A DNA stretch of 64,000 nt from positions 183,745 to 247,744 of the forward strand of contig NZ_BMNW01000006.1 of assembly GCF_014646755.1 (NCBI RefSeq). Reading direction: 5' to 3'. Position 1 is the stretch's first letter. Every line of letters begins with the position of its first letter. Source of the stretch: Pseudomonas asuensis (GTDB lineage: Bacteria > Pseudomonadota > Gammaproteobacteria > Pseudomonadales > Pseudomonadaceae). Shown in pieces: positions 18,410-27,035 of this stretch. The notes under the pieces were generated by a model. That model was not told the DNA's origin, did not search any database, and saw only the letters and a program-made list of their open reading frames with translations. A program made the position numbers and the translations under genes.

Positions 18410-18925
18410 TTAGATGGCTGGTTGTGAGAGAGATAAAAGCCAGCGCTTGATTGCTTTGATGTCCTCAACGGTGACCCCGGTCTTCTGGTCATGGATAAGT
18501 GGATGTGACCCAGCTTCTAGAAAGAAAAGTGGACGTATTCCCTTTGGCTGGATGTGGACGGTAAGTGGCAAACCAAGTGTTAGCGGGTAAAACGGAATGT
18601 CAGTGCCTAGCACTGCCGGAAAAGGTGGGTTCCTTTCGCGGCCTTCAGCTTCCAGAAGCTCTTGATACCAAAAGAAGAGTTCTTCGCTCAGTTCTACCCA
18701 TGCACCCCACATGAACCCTTCAGTGTGCTCATGAATTGCGATTTCTATCGATCCGTACAGATAGAACTTCTCGTCGTCTATGACGCAGAGTTCTCCATTC
18801 GACCAGACTCGATCATGTCTTTGGCCGTCGGGAACTTCTAGCGCAAATATTGCCGGTGAGTACCAACTGTATAAAGAAATTATACATGGCCGAATACGAT
18901 AAGTTAGGGTCGTATGATTTAACAA
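18410..18925 (-). CDS. DUF2199 domain protein, N-terminus apparently shortened
   Basis: Protein of up to 171 residues. DUF2199 is recognised from ELCVIDDEKFYLYGSIEIAI, GAWVELSEELFFWYQELLE and the closing LGLPLTVHIQPKGIRPLFFLEA and DQKTGVTVEDIKAIKRWL, in separate blocks. From memory, family members begin with a cysteine-rich CxxCG..H motif, which is absent here; instead there is an unrelated lead and only a TTG start at 18925. The gene thus looks 5'-truncated, possibly by the rearrangements that built this patch. The function of the family is unknown; many members are single small cytosolic proteins. Confidence 0.7.
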   Translation of the reverse strand: MLNHTTLTYRIRPCIISLYSWYSPAIFALEVPDGQRHDRVWSNGELCVIDDEKFYLYGSIEIAIHEHTEGFMWGAWVELSEELFFWYQELLEAEGRERNPPFPAVLGTDIPFYPLTLGLPLTVHIQPKGIRPLFFLEAGSHPLIHDQKTGVTVEDIKAIKRWLLSLSQPAI

Positions 18926-18992
18926 ATTTACCGCTGCACTGTGGTATTAAAAGGATTACTTCAAATAACAACATTCGCTGTCTTAGCGTTTA

Positions 18993-19020
18993 ATTTCCGA
19001 TTAGCGCTTTAATCGGAAAT
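18993..19020. repeat. Inverted repeat next to the dif-like site
   Basis: Perfect ten-base arms ATTTCCGATT and AATCGGAAAT around AGCGCTTT, 52 bases left of the dif-like site. It has no T-tract and could be a protein-binding palindrome or a remnant of an integrated element. Confidence 0.45.
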
Positions 19021-19071
19021 GACGAGGCTATTAACAGTCACGGTCACTACGCCTTTAAAGCCTAACCTATA

Positions 19072-19099
19072 ACTTCGCATAATATATCTTATGTTAAAT
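19072..19099 (+). other. dif: dif-like XerC/XerD recombination site
   Basis: A 28-base site made of the XerC-side arm ACTTCGCATAA, a six-base centre TATATC, and the XerD arm TTATGTTAAAT. The XerD arm is identical to the E. coli dif arm (as I remember it), and the CGCATAA half of the XerC arm is the conserved part. The usual gammaproteobacterial centre is TGTATA, so the centre is atypical. It lies between DUF2199 and a diguanylate cyclase gene. Seven KOPS-like octamers in the window all point towards it, which supports its role as the chromosome dimer resolution site. An alternative is a hybrid site left by a Xer-dependent integrating element. Confidence 0.82.
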
Positions 19100-19188
19100 T
19101 GCGTATTGAATATATGACTCAGGGCTTACCTTTCTTACGCATTATCGTTCTCATGCCTTTATAGGATTGAAGCGGCCCTCCTTGCTGA

Positions 19189-20733
19189 TCAGGTGTGACC
19201 GCTATCCTCTCTCGCCACTATTCGGTTACGGCCGTTATGCTTGGCCTCATACAGCGCTCTGTCTGCTTGTTCAATCAGCGCCTGCGTAGTGAGTACGCCA
19301 TCCTCGCCAGGTAGATAGGTATGAATACCGCCGCTTACTGTTACCATCCCGAATGGACTACTGTGGTGTTCAAGCCTGAGATTGCGGATCTGATCCTGAA
19401 TACGTTTGGCTACAACCCAAGCGCCTTGTCTGTCGCTGGCTGGCAGGATTACAGCCATTTCCTCACCGCCATAACGTGCAGCCAGATCTCCGGATCGTGG
19501 AAGGCTTCGTTTCAGCGCCTGTGCAACCTGTTTCAGGCAGTAGTCACCTGCAGGATGTCCATACCGGTCGTTGTATCCTTTGAAAAAATCGATATCCAGC
19601 ATAATCAGGCTTAACGGCTGCCCCGAACGTTCTGCCCGTTTGAGTTCCTGCTGCAACGCAGTGTCGAAATAGCGACGATTGGCCAAGCCTGTCAGTCCGT
19701 CAGACAAGGCCTGCTGTTCCAAGGCACGATGTGCTTCAAGGAGTTCAGCCTTTACCGTATTGGCATGACCGATCTGACGCATCAATACCAGGCCAAACAG
19801 CGACATCACAATAATAATGCTGGCTACGATGAAGGCCGAGCGTTGTGTATCACCTGTCCAGTCTGACAAGAGTTCTTTCTTGCTTATGGCGACCATAACC
19901 AATAAAGGATACTTATCTATACGCTGGTAACCATACAGCCGCTCTACTCCATCAATGACTGCCTTGATGGTAACGATGCCTGAAGGTGCCTGAGCCAATG
20001 CCGTGGTAATCACATAACTCTGCGCAAGGTGTTTACCAACCAAATACTCATCCTTGAAGGGACGACGGCTCAGGATCGTACCATCCGGCATAGCCAGCAC
20101 TATGGCACCCGAGGGACCAAGCTCAATGTGCCTATAGAAGTTAAGAAAATAGTCCATTTTGACAGTGGCCAGTACCACACCTGCAAATTGTCCCTGGCTG
20201 TCGGTAATCCGCCTGGATACCGGGATGATCCAATTACCTGTAGAACGGGAATGGATAGCGCGGCTGATAAAGGGATCTTCGGTAGTGTTGCGGTTATGAA
20301 ACCTGAAGTAGCCACGGTCAGAGTTCTGACCTTTCCAAGGTGTATCCTGTAGGGATGTCGCTTTCCAGTTGCCCTGCTCGTCAAAAACAAAAAGACCTTC
20401 TACTTGCTCCAGTGACCGTGCATATTTCTGAAGCAGCCCATGCAGTGCTTCCGGTTTAAGATCTAGTTCATTCCCCTGCTCCAACAGGTGTTGAAGACTC
20501 ATAAGCGCAACGTCAACTTCCTCGAATGAGTCCTCTGCATGCTGAGCCAATGCTCGAGTCAGGTTGAGCGTCGTACTTTCAGACTGGTGCAGTTGAACAT
20601 TACGGGCATGCCAGCTCTGCCAGAAGTCAAATCCCACCAGCGACACAAAGACCAGGCTCAAAAGGGCCATCGTCAATGTTTCCAGCGATAGGCGTCTGAG
20701 CGCGCTGGGAACAGGTGAATCAAGAAAAGACAT
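19189..20733 (-). CDS. Membrane-bound diguanylate cyclase with periplasmic sensor domain
   Basis: Protein of 514 residues predicted to make c-di-GMP. A transmembrane helix (residues 20-40) precedes a periplasmic dCache-like domain with DRGYFRFHNRNTTEDPFISRAI, a second helix follows near residue 295 (AFIVASIIIVMSLFGLVLM), then a GGDEF domain. The active site reads RYGGEEM, and RSGD five residues upstream is an intact RxxD inhibitory I-site, so product inhibition is expected. AAGGTAGG precedes the ATG. It lies downstream of a chemoreceptor gene on the same strand, but a strong hairpin separates them. Confidence 0.9.
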   Translation of the reverse strand: MSFLDSPVPSALRRLSLETLTMALLSLVFVSLVGFDFWQSWHARNVQLHQSESTTLNLTRALAQHAEDSFEEVDVALMSLQHLLEQGNELDLKPEALHGLLQKYARSLEQVEGLFVFDEQGNWKATSLQDTPWKGQNSDRGYFRFHNRNTTEDPFISRAIHSRSTGNWIIPVSRRITDSQGQFAGVVLATVKMDYFLNFYRHIELGPSGAIVLAMPDGTILSRRPFKDEYLVGKHLAQSYVITTALAQAPSGIVTIKAVIDGVERLYGYQRIDKYPLLVMVAISKKELLSDWTGDTQRSAFIVASIIIVMSLFGLVLMRQIGHANTVKAELLEAHRALEQQALSDGLTGLANRRYFDTALQQELKRAERSGQPLSLIMLDIDFFKGYNDRYGHPAGDYCLKQVAQALKRSLPRSGDLAARYGGEEMAVILPASDRQGAWVVAKRIQDQIRNLRLEHHSSPFGMVTVSGGIHTYLPGEDGVLTTQALIEQADRALYEAKHNGRNRIVAREDSGHT

Positions 20734-20833
20734 GAACCTACCTTAAAGCATGACTGCAACGAGACGCTTACAAACGTCCTCTATCAAGGACGCACTTACT
20801 ACAGTCCGTTGCGTTACCCTGCCAAAACGTAGA

Positions 20834-20869
20834 GTAGAACGATGCGGGTCTCTCCCGGCATCGTTCTAC
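20834..20869 (-). terminator. Intrinsic terminator of the chemoreceptor gene
   Basis: Perfect 12-base inverted repeat GTAGAACGATGC / GCATCGTTCTAC at 20834-20845 and 20858-20869, extended by GGG/CCC towards the loop. Eight bases beyond the chemoreceptor stop codon; followed on the minus strand by CTCTACGTTTTGG. Confidence 0.8.
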
Positions 20870-20876
20870 CAGTCAG

Positions 20877-22502
20877 TTAGACTTTAAAACGGCGAACCAT
20901 GCCGCTCAGGTTTCCAGCCAGGCGGGAAAGCTCCTGACTGGCCGTATGGGTCTGCTCCGCGCCAGCGGAAGTCTGGACAGACAGGTCGCGAATACGGACC
21001 AAATTGCGGTCGACTTCCCGCGCAACCTGCGCCTGTTCCTCGGCTGCGCTGGCAATCACCAGATTACGTTCATCAATGCCATTAACCGCCTCGTTAATGG
21101 TGCCTAGCGCATGGCTGGCCGCTTCGGCTTGTTCCTGCGTCTGCCTGGCTTGATCAGCACTGGTCAATAGCGCATCTACCGTGTGGGTCGTTCCCTGCTG
21201 AATACTGCCAATCATGGCTTCGATTTCACGGGTGGACTCACTGGTCCGATGGGCCAGGGAGCGCACCTCGTCTGCTACAACCGCGAAACCGCGACCGGCA
21301 TCCCCTGCTCTGGCCGCCTCAATTGCGGCATTCAAGGCCAGTAGATTGGTCTGTTCCGCTACCGATCGGATGACATCCAACACCTGGCTGATATTGCGTG
21401 TTTGTTCGGCTAACTGACGCGCTTGCTCAGAGGCACTTAGAACATTATCAGTCAGTACACCAATGGCACTTAGAGTGTCGTTGAGTTGACGCTGTCCATG
21501 ACGAGCCGTTTCAGCCGCTGCCCGGGAGGCGGTAGAGGTCGAGGTGGCATTACCGGCTACTTCCTCGACTGCTTGACTCATTTCGGTGACTGCCGTGGCC
21601 GCCATTTCGATTTCACTATTCTGCTGTTGCAGTCCCTGAGTGCTTTCGCTCATGACTGCGCTCATTTCTTCAGTCGCAGCGGCCAGTTGCTCAGCAGAAT
21701 TATTGATCTGCTCGAGTGTATCGCGCAGGTTACCCTGCATTTTTTCTATGGCCTTGAGAAGCTGAGCAGCCTCGTCTGTACCGGCAGTTTCCAGGCGATG
21801 GGTCAGGTCACCCGAGGCGATGGTCTCAGCCGCTTGTACAGCATCACGAATAGGCTTGGACAAACTATGCGTCAGGCGCCAAGCCAGCAGTATCGTAAGG
21901 GCCAGGGCACAGCCGATAACTGTCAGGGTAATAGAGACCGAGTTGTCATACACTGCCTGTGCGTCTTCGCCATAGACCTTTGCGGCCTCCAGGTTCAAAG
22001 AGCGCAATTTTTCCGTCTGCTCATTCATGCTTAAACCAAGGCTAGCCATGCCCCCCATGACGTGTTTGCGGGCATTATCAACTTGCCCATTCAGCATGAA
22101 TGCCTTGATTTGCTCTACATTCGTCATGTAGTCGCGATAGATAGCCTGCAGGCGTTGTAGCGTCTGGCTCTCCTCTGGCGAACTTGTCAGGGGCTCATAA
22201 CGCTTGAAGCCCGCTTCGATCAACAGGCTCAAATCCTTGATTTTTTGCTGGGTCTTTTGAAAGGTCTCAGGACCCGGCAATGCGATCAGTCGCAACGCTT
22301 CTATACGAACACGGGCCATCTGCAGTGCCAGATTGTCGCTTTCAATAATACTGGGCAGCGAGTTCAGCTCTACTTTTCGAGACTGACTCTGGATATGCGA
22401 CATCTGAGACAGGCCGAACAGCCCTAGCCCTGTAAGGATGATAGCGATGATGCCAAAGCAAAACAGGCTTCGGTATGCAATTTTCAAGGAGCGAAGGCTC
22501 AT
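20877..22502 (-). CDS. Methyl-accepting chemotaxis protein with four-helix-bundle sensor
   Basis: Chemoreceptor of 541 residues: transmembrane helix (about 10-32), periplasmic 4HB_MCP-type ligand domain to about residue 190, second helix (SITLTVIGCALALTILLAW), HAMP domain, then the cytoplasmic signalling hairpin with the CheA/CheW tip [20 protein letters not shown] and [20 protein letters not shown]. The ATG at 22502 is chosen because AAGG lies eight bases upstream; another ATG six bases earlier is too close to it. It is divergent from the GGDEF-EAL gene. It closely resembles the receptor at 36633, which has the same length. Confidence 0.93.
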   Translation of the reverse strand: MSLRSLKIAYRSLFCFGIIAIILTGLGLFGLSQMSHIQSQSRKVELNSLPSIIESDNLALQMARVRIEALRLIALPGPETFQKTQQKIKDLSLLIEAGFKRYEPLTSSPEESQTLQRLQAIYRDYMTNVEQIKAFMLNGQVDNARKHVMGGMASLGLSMNEQTEKLRSLNLEAAKVYGEDAQAVYDNSVSITLTVIGCALALTILLAWRLTHSLSKPIRDAVQAAETIASGDLTHRLETAGTDEAAQLLKAIEKMQGNLRDTLEQINNSAEQLAAATEEMSAVMSESTQGLQQQNSEIEMAATAVTEMSQAVEEVAGNATSTSTASRAAAETARHGQRQLNDTLSAIGVLTDNVLSASEQARQLAEQTRNISQVLDVIRSVAEQTNLLALNAAIEAARAGDAGRGFAVVADEVRSLAHRTSESTREIEAMIGSIQQGTTHTVDALLTSADQARQTQEQAEAASHALGTINEAVNGIDERNLVIASAAEEQAQVAREVDRNLVRIRDLSVQTSAGAEQTHTASQELSRLAGNLSGMVRRFKV

Positions 22503-22618
22503 ACACATAACCTTGATAGGGGGTCAATGAAGTAATGCAAACTGGTACTTATTGAAGCGGCACCTGAAAGGAATTCTTGAGGTAAAAGCCGCCGGAAGGT
22601 CTGCCTGTCTGTCTAGTA

Positions 22619-25303
22619 ATGCCTCACATCGTCTGGTTTGGGGTATTAGCTATAGAGATGGCAGAAAAGGTCGATATCAAACAACCTGATAGCAGATTGC
22701 CGACCCGCTTGCTGACCATGCCTATGTCCCCGCTGCCGCCTGTCATAAACAAGGACGAGTCCTTTCGTTCACAAACCCATACTGAGCTGGCTCAGCGCTC
22801 AGTGCTGATTTTTACTGTGCTCATGCTAAGCATGTTTGCGCTGGCAGGTGCGGTAACGAGCTACATCGCCTGGTCGCTTAATGCCCAAGCCGTTACACAG
22901 GACGAACAGGCCGTACGCAGTACTCTCGATGCTCGCAAGAAGTCCACTGCAGCTACCCTTTTGGACTATGCGTCCTGGGATGAAAACTATGTCCACATCT
23001 ACCCTGCCGTTGACATAACGTGGGCACGCGGAAAGGACAAGCTGGCCGGCTCGCTTCTCTCACAATTTGGGCTGGACGGCGTTCTGGTTATCGACAGTGC
23101 TAATAACACCAGTTACGCCTTTATAAAGGGTACCTCTGATCCGGTAGATGCCCTTTCATGGATAGAAGGCGGGCTGCCTGCCATGCTGGACCAGCTTCGA
23201 AACTCACCAAAGATTACCTATCTCCAGGGGTTTTATCAGGTCAGTGGCCTACCCACGATTGTTTCCGCTGCCCTGGTTCATCCAAACGGAATTGATAATC
23301 TCCCTGACCGAAGTCAGCTTCCTGTCATCGTCTTTGTAGAACGCCTGGATCAGGAAAAACTGACTTCGATAGGCGCAGCATCCGGTATCAACCAGCTAAA
23401 AGCAGGTCCTGCAGCACTAGATAACGCAAGTTTGGTCATCAGTGATCAACTGGGCGTTCCCTTCCAGCTCCATTGGAACTTTGAACGTCCGGGGAGTACC
23501 TTGTTGAAGGTAATGCTGCCTTTACTATTCATTACAGCGCTCGTGTTATACCTGATCTTGACCAGACTCAAAGGCCGCTCCTTGCGCACGGCTGCACTGA
23601 TCGACAGCAGCCGCGAAGCCCTGGAGCATAGTGAGGCCCGTTTCCGTGATGTTGCCGAAGCCTCTTCGAACTGGATCTGGGAGACAAACGCCCGGCGGGA
23701 GCTGATCTACCTTTCCGACCGATTCGCCACGAATACTGGCCTTAATATCCGTGATTGGCTGGGAAAATCCCTGGAGGAACTCATTGACTTCAGCGAAACG
23801 GAATTCCAGGAGAATCTTTACCAGACGCCTGAGTCTGCGGGAAATCCCAAGGCACTTGAGTGCTTTTACATGGACCATAAAGGTCGTAAGCGCATAGGGC
23901 ATTTGTATTTTCGTCCCGTCTGGACAGAGGACGTCTTGTCCGGATACCGCGGTACCTTGAGCGATATTACAGACGAGATGGAGGCTCATGCACATTACGA
24001 GCACCTTTCCAAGTATGACCCGCTGACTCAATTACCAAACCGCACGTACATGTACCAGTATCTCAAGGAGCAATTGGCGCATGGCCCGACACCCGAGAGC
24101 CCATTGACCATTTTCTATCTGGATCTGGATGACTTTAAGCACGTCAATGACACCCAAGGGCATGGCTTTGGGGATCAGGTTTTGATTGAAGTTGCAGACC
24201 GGCTCAGGCGCTGTATGGCTAGCAGCGTATTTATAGCTCGCCAGGGGGGCGATGAGTTTGTTCTTGTGCTCACCGGTCAAAGGCAGCCAAACACCGCAGT
24301 ATTGGCAGAGTGTCTGCTGGCCTGTCTTTCTGCTCCAATTACGGTCGATGATCTTGAGGTGAGGGTCAGCGTTAGCATCGGTATTGTGCAAGCGCCAGCC
24401 CACGGCGTCATCAAGGGTGAGTTGCTTCGGTTTGCCGATATTGCGCTCTATGAGGCTAAAGGTGCCGGCCGCAATACGTGGCGATTGTACGACAGTGCGA
24501 TGAACGAGCGACTTGTCCAGCGCCAGCAGATCGAGGAAGACCTGCGAGCAGCCTTGGTGCGCGACGAGTTGCGGCTCGTGTTTCAACCGCGGTTCAGTAT
24601 TCAAAGCGGCAGGATCATCGGAGCCGAAGCTCTTGTGCGCTGGAGCCACCCTACTCGTGGTCTGCTTAGTCCCGCTGTATTCATACCCATTGCGGAACAG
24701 AGTGGGCTTGTTGTGCCGTTGAGCGACTGGGTTTTACGTAAGGCATGCCTTGAAGCCCTGAAGTGGCAAGAGCCTATCTTCGTGTCGGTCAACCTCTCCT
24801 GTATCGAATTCCAACGTAATGACCTGGTAGAACGTATCCGCAGTATATTGAGCGAAACCCGTATAGACCCTGCGCGGCTTGAGCTGGAGATTACCGAAAG
24901 CGTCATGCTGGATAATGCCGAGAGCGCTCTTGCGCTGATGCATGAACTCAAGATGCTAGGGGTGAAGCTGTCCATGGATGACTTTGGGACGGGGTACTCT
25001 TCCCTCAGCTATCTAAGTCAGTATCCGTTCGATGGCATCAAGATAGACCGCAGTTTCGTCATGAGCTTAAGCGAGGGCGATACCAGTAATCAGGCAATCA
25101 TCAAGGCCATTGTTGCATTGGGTAAGGCTCTGTCGATGTCCGTGACGGCAGAAGGTGTCGAAACGGCCGAGCAGCTTAAAGCGCTGGGTATCCTGAGCTG
25201 CGATCAGGCGCAGGGATTTCTCCTGGGCAGACCTTTTCCAGTGGAGCATCTGGTCGAACAGCTTGGCCAGCAGCTTGCACTAAATGGCACGCCTCAAGAC
25301 TGA
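22619..25303 (+). CDS. CHASE4-PAS-GGDEF-EAL c-di-GMP signalling protein
   Basis: Protein of up to 894 residues. A transmembrane helix near residue 65 is followed by a CHASE4-type periplasmic domain (LLDYASWDENYVH), a second helix near 305, a PAS domain (ARFRDVAEASSNWIWETNA), a GGDEF domain with intact RQGGDEF and an EAL domain with EALVRW, the metal-site Asn in VSVNLS, LEITES, MDDFGTGYSSL, GIKIDRSF and AEGVET. Both catalytic sites look complete, so cyclase and phosphodiesterase activities are possible. The start is uncertain: ATGs at 22658 and 22718 are alternatives and none has a good ribosome binding site. The 3' end overlaps the convergent KfrA-like gene by ten bases. Confidence 0.9.
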   Translation: MPHIVWFGVLAIEMAEKVDIKQPDSRLPTRLLTMPMSPLPPVINKDESFRSQTHTELAQRSVLIFTVLMLSMFALAGAVTSYIAWSLNAQAVTQDEQAVRSTLDARKKSTAATLLDYASWDENYVHIYPAVDITWARGKDKLAGSLLSQFGLDGVLVIDSANNTSYAFIKGTSDPVDALSWIEGGLPAMLDQLRNSPKITYLQGFYQVSGLPTIVSAALVHPNGIDNLPDRSQLPVIVFVERLDQEKLTSIGAASGINQLKAGPAALDNASLVISDQLGVPFQLHWNFERPGSTLLKVMLPLLFITALVLYLILTRLKGRSLRTAALIDSSREALEHSEARFRDVAEASSNWIWETNARRELIYLSDRFATNTGLNIRDWLGKSLEELIDFSETEFQENLYQTPESAGNPKALECFYMDHKGRKRIGHLYFRPVWTEDVLSGYRGTLSDITDEMEAHAHYEHLSKYDPLTQLPNRTYMYQYLKEQLAHGPTPESPLTIFYLDLDDFKHVNDTQGHGFGDQVLIEVADRLRRCMASSVFIARQGGDEFVLVLTGQRQPNTAVLAECLLACLSAPITVDDLEVRVSVSIGIVQAPAHGVIKGELLRFADIALYEAKGAGRNTWRLYDSAMNERLVQRQQIEEDLRAALVRDELRLVFQPRFSIQSGRIIGAEALVRWSHPTRGLLSPAVFIPIAEQSGLVVPLSDWVLRKACLEALKWQEPIFVSVNLSCIEFQRNDLVERIRSILSETRIDPARLELEITESVMLDNAESALALMHELKMLGVKLSMDDFGTGYSSLSYLSQYPFDGIKIDRSFVMSLSEGDTSNQAIIKAIVALGKALSMSVTAEGVETAEQLKALGILSCDQAQGFLLGRPFPVEHLVEQLGQQLALNGTPQD

Positions 25304-26127
25304 AGCGTCTCCAGCCGTGCCTCTAAACGAGCAATTTGCCTGATCAGGTCCTTACCTGTGGCACGTTCCTGTTCAAGCTGGCGAGCGAGTTCATCCAGCT
25401 GCCGAATATGGGCTGTTTGCTGAGCCTGGAGTCGCTCATTATCCCTGATGAGGTGGATATTTTGCTGTCGCAAGGACTCGTTTTCAGATAAGACCTTTTG
25501 ATGCTGGTGACGCAAGTCATTGACGGCAGAATCGGACTGCACTTGATCCTGCAAGCGCTGCCGCTGCATGACTTCTTGATAGCCTTCCAGCGCATCGCGT
25601 GCTGTCTTGAGTTCAGTGCTTAACGCTTCGATGCGCTGGGCGCGGGCAGTTGATTCTCGTTGGCTGTGGGTCAAGTCCACTGCCTGCCTGGCAAGTTCGT
25701 TATTCGCCGCGTTGTATTTGCTTGCGTACTCCTCGCCAAGCGTTTCGGCCTTGGCGAGCCTTGCCTCCAGGTCCTTGATACGCTCTTGCTGAGCACTGGC
25801 GCGTTCATCTGCAAGCTGGAGCTTTTCGTTAACCGTTTTGGCCTGGGCTGCCAGTTTCTGTTCGGCCTCGCCTATTTCCAGCTGAGCCCTTTCCAGTAAC
25901 TTCTTTTCGAGCTGCTCGACCAGCCCCAGGATATCCGCTCGGATGCGGCCCCCTGGACCGGACAGACTTCGGCTATCCGCTTCAAGTTCTTTTTTATAAC
26001 GCTGAATGGTTGTAAAGGAGCCTCCTGTCAGCGCCCGGATTTCAGGTACAGACGCAGATTTGCCCTCCTCCTTTAACTGCCGGATCGCACTGGCAACCAT
26101 ATCCTTATCTATACCGGTACGGCTCAT
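25294..26127 (-). CDS. KfrA-like DNA-binding coiled-coil protein
   Basis: Protein of 277 residues. The N-terminal 60 residues (DKDMVASAIRQLKEEGKSASVPEIRALTGG in outline, then FTTIQRYKKELE) match the KfrA N-terminal DNA-binding domain known from plasmid replication/partition regions. The rest is a long, nearly uninterrupted coiled coil rich in Gln, Glu, Arg, Leu and Ala (residues 80-275). KfrA proteins are nucleoid-like binding factors that aid plasmid segregation; chromosomal copies occur in Pseudomonas and their role is not established. The frame opens at 26187, but the ATG at 26127 gives the family start. It sits at the border of the recombination gene cluster. Confidence 0.8.
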   Translation of the reverse strand: MSRTGIDKDMVASAIRQLKEEGKSASVPEIRALTGGSFTTIQRYKKELEADSRSLSGPGGRIRADILGLVEQLEKKLLERAQLEIGEAEQKLAAQAKTVNEKLQLADERASAQQERIKDLEARLAKAETLGEEYASKYNAANNELARQAVDLTHSQRESTARAQRIEALSTELKTARDALEGYQEVMQRQRLQDQVQSDSAVNDLRHQHQKVLSENESLRQQNIHLIRDNERLQAQQTAHIRQLDELARQLEQERATGKDLIRQIARLEARLETLQS

Positions 26128-26339
26128 AACCACTCGCTTTACGTAAAAGATAAAAATCGTAAGGCAAATAGTAACGTAACGAGGCATGGGCTCGCTAGCA
26201 CAGTGCCTCTTAAGGTCCAGACCGATAAAGATCGAAAGCGAGATTTAAGATATTGATTTACCGTGCTTTTCGCCGAGCGGTGCTCTCCTCTGGTTAAGGA
26301 TGTCAGCTATGATGCGATGAAATTGACTAAGGAGTGCCC

Positions 26340-26765
26340 ATGACTACCAATATTGAACGGTTCGATGATCTGGTCGGTCGGCTTTTTGGTGAGTTGTACG
26401 AGGCCTTTCCTATTCCCCGTAATCTCTTTTGTACCGATATGCAAAACCATATCGAGGCGGCCGGCCTGAACGAGATTGATGACTTCAATCCCTGTGCAGA
26501 TGAAGCCCGGTTCTTCACTGCTTCCGTCAAGTGGCTCGGCAACGCAGGGCTGATCGAGCACGGGGATGTTATCGCTGGAACGGCCCATGACTGCGTTCTT
26601 ACCGCAAAGGGGCTGGAAATTCTCAAGGCAACTCCTACTTGCCTGGAAGGTGCCCTCGGTGATCGCCTCGTTCAAGCAGCTAAACGGGAGTCTGGTGACG
26701 AGCTTCGCCAGCTGACAGGGCAAGCCTTAAGTTATGGTATTTCTCTCGCCTTGCATAAGGCATGA
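26340..26765 (+). CDS. Hypothetical protein, possible winged helix
   Basis: Protein of 141 residues that I do not recognise. Residues 1-95 (ERFDDLVGRLFGELYEAFPIP, then ARFFTASVKWLGNAGLIEHG and DCVLTAKGLEILKATP) read like a winged-helix domain, with the AG-Leu-Ile and LTAKGLEIL pieces typical of the wing region. AAGGAG at 26329-26334 supports the ATG at 26340. It is divergent from the KfrA-like gene and followed by its own hairpin terminator, so it is probably monocistronic. Confidence 0.7.
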   Translation: MTTNIERFDDLVGRLFGELYEAFPIPRNLFCTDMQNHIEAAGLNEIDDFNPCADEARFFTASVKWLGNAGLIEHGDVIAGTAHDCVLTAKGLEILKATPTCLEGALGDRLVQAAKRESGDELRQLTGQALSYGISLALHKA

Positions 26766-26776
26766 GCTTTTATCAG

Positions 26777-26812
26777 GTTTAGCTGCGTTCACTGCAGCTA
26801 AACGGCTTTTAT
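26777..26812 (+). terminator. Intrinsic terminator after the hypothetical gene
   Basis: Perfect ten-base inverted repeat GTTTAGCTGC / GCAGCTAAAC with a seven-base loop, followed by GGCTTTTATT, 12 bases after the stop codon. The remaining 26813-27035 shows no gene. Confidence 0.75.
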
Positions 26813-27035
26813 TGTGGTCCAAGCAATAGCGTACGGACGAATGAGAAGCCGCCGTGACGGTTGAGTTTTAGCCGACAAAAGGTCAGCTCACGCTAGGCTT
26901 TCTGGTTGGTTTTGAGCGTGTAGTCCCCATATAAGAGGTACTGCTTGAAACATTTCCTTCACCCTTCTCATCCGTTCTCGACGTCCACCCTTATCTGCCC
27001 ACTGGTAGGGGTTATATTGCTCTGGAGATACCTGT

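Noticed and set aside
18917-18927. A second XerD-arm-like sequence (9 of 11 matches)
   Set aside because: No XerC arm lies at the required distance on the other side; AT-rich similarity may be chance.
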